The notes beneath the pieces were generated by a model that saw nothing but the letters and a program-made list of their open reading frames with translations, ran no database searches and was not told where the DNA came from. This document shows, piece after piece, positions 62,674 to 64,000 of a DNA stretch of 64,000 bases. A program made the translations under genes and the position numbers. How positions within the stretch are numbered: the stretch's first letter is position 1; each line of letters starts with the position of its first letter. Source of the DNA: JBJHBP01 sp050485645 (GTDB taxonomy: Bacteria; Pseudomonadota; Gammaproteobacteria; Steroidobacterales; Rariloculaceae); NCBI GenBank assembly GCA_050485645.1, contig JBJHBT010000001.1:1-64000 (forward strand), given 5' to 3'.

Positions 62674-63348
62674 ATGACATCAACAGGAAGTAATCATGCA
62701 AAGCCATCGGCGACGAAATCACCACGGAACGCGGGATGTCTCGCGCTGGCGGCGATAGCCGGGTTGTACCTCGGCACTGCCACAGCGGATCAGCCGGATG
62801 GAAACTATCCGCTCACCAGCCACGCCCTCGAATTCTATGTGAGCGAGTACGCATTTCAGGCGCTATACCTGCGCCCCATGGACCTGGGCGAGGTCCGAAC
62901 GACCCATGCCAACCTGGGCATTTTCCTGAACGAGGAGCGCGACCTGGTTGGCTCGCTGGACGCCCTGCTTGAACTGGAGATCGGCAATCGTAGCCGCTGG
63001 ACCGCTCAAGTGGGGCCTCGTGCTTACGCGGCGCTCATGAATACCGAGGAAACCGACGTATTCAGCGTCGCACTCGGCGGGCGCCTGCAGTACCAGCTGA
63101 CACGCCAGGGTGCCGCAGTCTCTATTGGTGGCTTCTACGCCCCGAGCATCCTCACCTTTGGTGAAGCGGACAATGTCTACGACGTCCACGTTCGGGTTGA
63201 AGTGCCGCTGCGGGACACCATGCAGATCTTCCTCGGCTACCGCCATTTCCAGTGGAACATGACGACCGGCCCGGTGGACGATCCGCTCTCTCCCCAGAAC
63301 CGGAAGCTCGACGACGGCATTCACTTGGGCGTACGGGCGGCCTTCTGA
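62674..63348 (+). CDS. YfaZ-like outer-membrane protein
   Basis: A 224-residue protein with a signal peptide (hydrophobic about 21-36, cleaved near TATAD). The mature part has alternating strands: LGIFLNEERDLVGSLDALLEL, LEIGNRSRWTAQVGPRAYAAL, VALGGRLQYQL, VSIGGFYAPSILTFGEAD, FLGYRHFQWNM and the terminal VRAAF ending in Phe. This fits a YfaZ-type beta-barrel of unknown role. CAAGGAG precedes the ATG. A sigma-54 promoter is directly upstream. Confidence 0.82.
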   Translation: MTSTGSNHAKPSATKSPRNAGCLALAAIAGLYLGTATADQPDGNYPLTSHALEFYVSEYAFQALYLRPMDLGEVRTTHANLGIFLNEERDLVGSLDALLELEIGNRSRWTAQVGPRAYAALMNTEETDVFSVALGGRLQYQLTRQGAAVSIGGFYAPSILTFGEADNVYDVHVRVEVPLRDTMQIFLGYRHFQWNMTTGPVDDPLSPQNRKLDDGIHLGVRAAF

Positions 63349-63504
63349 TCGGGGACCGTCAGACACAACGGGTTTCGGCGACATCATTTCTGGTATTGCC
63401 TGTGCAAGAACTGGAAAGCGGCCCGATGCACCGCCGATCCGTTTGATGCCGTTTTTCCAATCGACTCTTACGGATCGGGGGCGCAAGTTTTGGACGATCT
63501 GCCT

Positions 63505-64000
63505 ATGAGAAGCCGTTCCAACTCCTGTCTCTCACTGGCCAGTACCGGGATATCCCAGCCACTCCCGTTCTCTGCGGGCACACGTTCTCATACCGTCAGT
63601 CCCAGACAAAAGACTCGGATTCTGATCGTGACATCATCACTCGGGTCCGGCCATGCATCGGCCGCGAGAGCAATAGGGCTCGCATTGAATGAGAACACAC
63701 CGGAAGCGTGCGTAAGCATCCTCGACTACTGGTCGCTGATGGACGCACAGGTAGCGGAAACGATTCGGGAAACCTATCTCAGCCTGGTACAGGACCACCC
63801 CAGGATATACGACCGCTTATACCAAATCGACCAGCGCATCTGGCGGGACGCTCTGCTGACCGTACAGCCGTGCACTGCGGATCTGGATGCGGTGTTCGAG
63901 TATCTCAGAACCCACATTCCGCGCAGAGAAGGCCGACTGACTGGTGGAGAATACCATCCCCTGGACCGATGGCTGTTACGGGTCTTCCGTGCGGCACTTC
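63505..64000 (+). CDS. MGDG synthase-like glycosyltransferase, N-terminal part (cut by window end)
   Basis: The frame is open from ATG 63505 to the window end (165 codons seen). After a 38-residue Ser-rich leader, RILIVTSSLGSGHASAARAIGLAL is the typical nucleotide-sugar GT-B start of MGDG synthase and related diacylglycerol glucosyltransferases (the family motif is GxGHxxAAxAI, here GSGHASAARAI), followed by SILDYWSLMD and the YDRLYQ block. It would make glycolipids at the membrane. An element TGGTATTGCCTGTGCA at 63391 weakly resembles a sigma-54 promoter. Confidence 0.75.
   Translation, partial: MRSRSNSCLSLASTGISQPLPFSAGTRSHTVSPRQKTRILIVTSSLGSGHASAARAIGLALNENTPEACVSILDYWSLMDAQVAETIRETYLSLVQDHPRIYDRLYQIDQRIWRDALLTVQPCTADLDAVFEYLRTHIPRREGRLTGGEYHPLDRWLLRVFRAAL

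Noticed and set aside
63391..63406. TGGTATTGCCTGTGCA as a sigma-54 promoter of the glycosyltransferase
   Set aside because: Keeps GG and GC but has mismatches at key positions, so it is mentioned only as weak.

Overview
This 64-kb stretch is GC-rich, densely coded bacterial chromosome, probably from a free-living gammaproteobacterium. The basis is family content (TonB receptor, DUF1592/DUF1552 proteins, FolE2, ExoD, CsbD, DUF1328) and gene style; the taxon cannot be fixed from this window alone. I saw no tRNA, rRNA, CRISPR array, phage block or intact insertion sequence.

Layout. 1-3.7 kb: a decayed segmental duplication. A ~220-bp direct repeat occurs twice, and the 3' end of a metallo-beta-lactamase-fold (MBL) gene survives as an 81-bp relic next to a small membrane-protein gene. 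A PDZ protein lies between the copies. 2.6-10.9 kb: module 1 (MBL-like protein, di-CxxCH DUF1592 protein, Tat-type DUF1552 protein, ankyrin-repeat protein), followed at once by a DrrAB-type ABC exporter. 10.9-14 kb: metX-metY and a CoA-binding protein (homoserine O-acetylation and sulfhydrylation), headed by a 159-bp element with perfect 30-bp inverted ends. 14.3-17.9 kb: a redox cassette (OsmC, flavoprotein monooxygenase-like, bicupin, atypical SDR). 18-26 kb: module 2, a diverged copy of the same four-gene order with a PQQ-type sugar dehydrogenase overlapping its end. 26-42 kb: mixed genes (alpha/beta hydrolase, MFS, DUF2235, cupin dioxygenase-like, TonB receptor, NfeD/stomatin pair, CotH-kinase lipoprotein, SRPBCC-ArsR pair, HAD phosphatase, secreted proteins). 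44-50.5 kb: a zinc-starvation block (DUF1826, two COG0523 GTPases, FolE2, WD40 protein, ZIP transporter) with two Zur-like palindromes. 51-53.8 kb: modABC. 53.9-64 kb: envelope and stress genes (two ExoD, cardiolipin synthase-like, fasciclin, CsbD, DUF1328, Rho_N-like, YfaZ-like) and a truncated MGDG-synthase-like glycosyltransferase at the edge.

Two points stand out. First, the four-gene module occurs twice, about 15 kb apart. Its MBL members have lost most canonical metal ligands but share an unusual IDWWTGG motif. This suggests an exported redox system built on heme protein, Tat cargo, ankyrin protein and MBL-like pseudoenzyme, joined in one copy to a quinoprotein dehydrogenase. Second, the right third carries a series of sigma-54 (-24/-12) promoter matches in front of CsbD, fasciclin, Rho_N-like, DUF1328 (opposite strand), YfaZ-like and a small lipoprotein gene, suggesting a local RpoN-dependent envelope/stress regulon.
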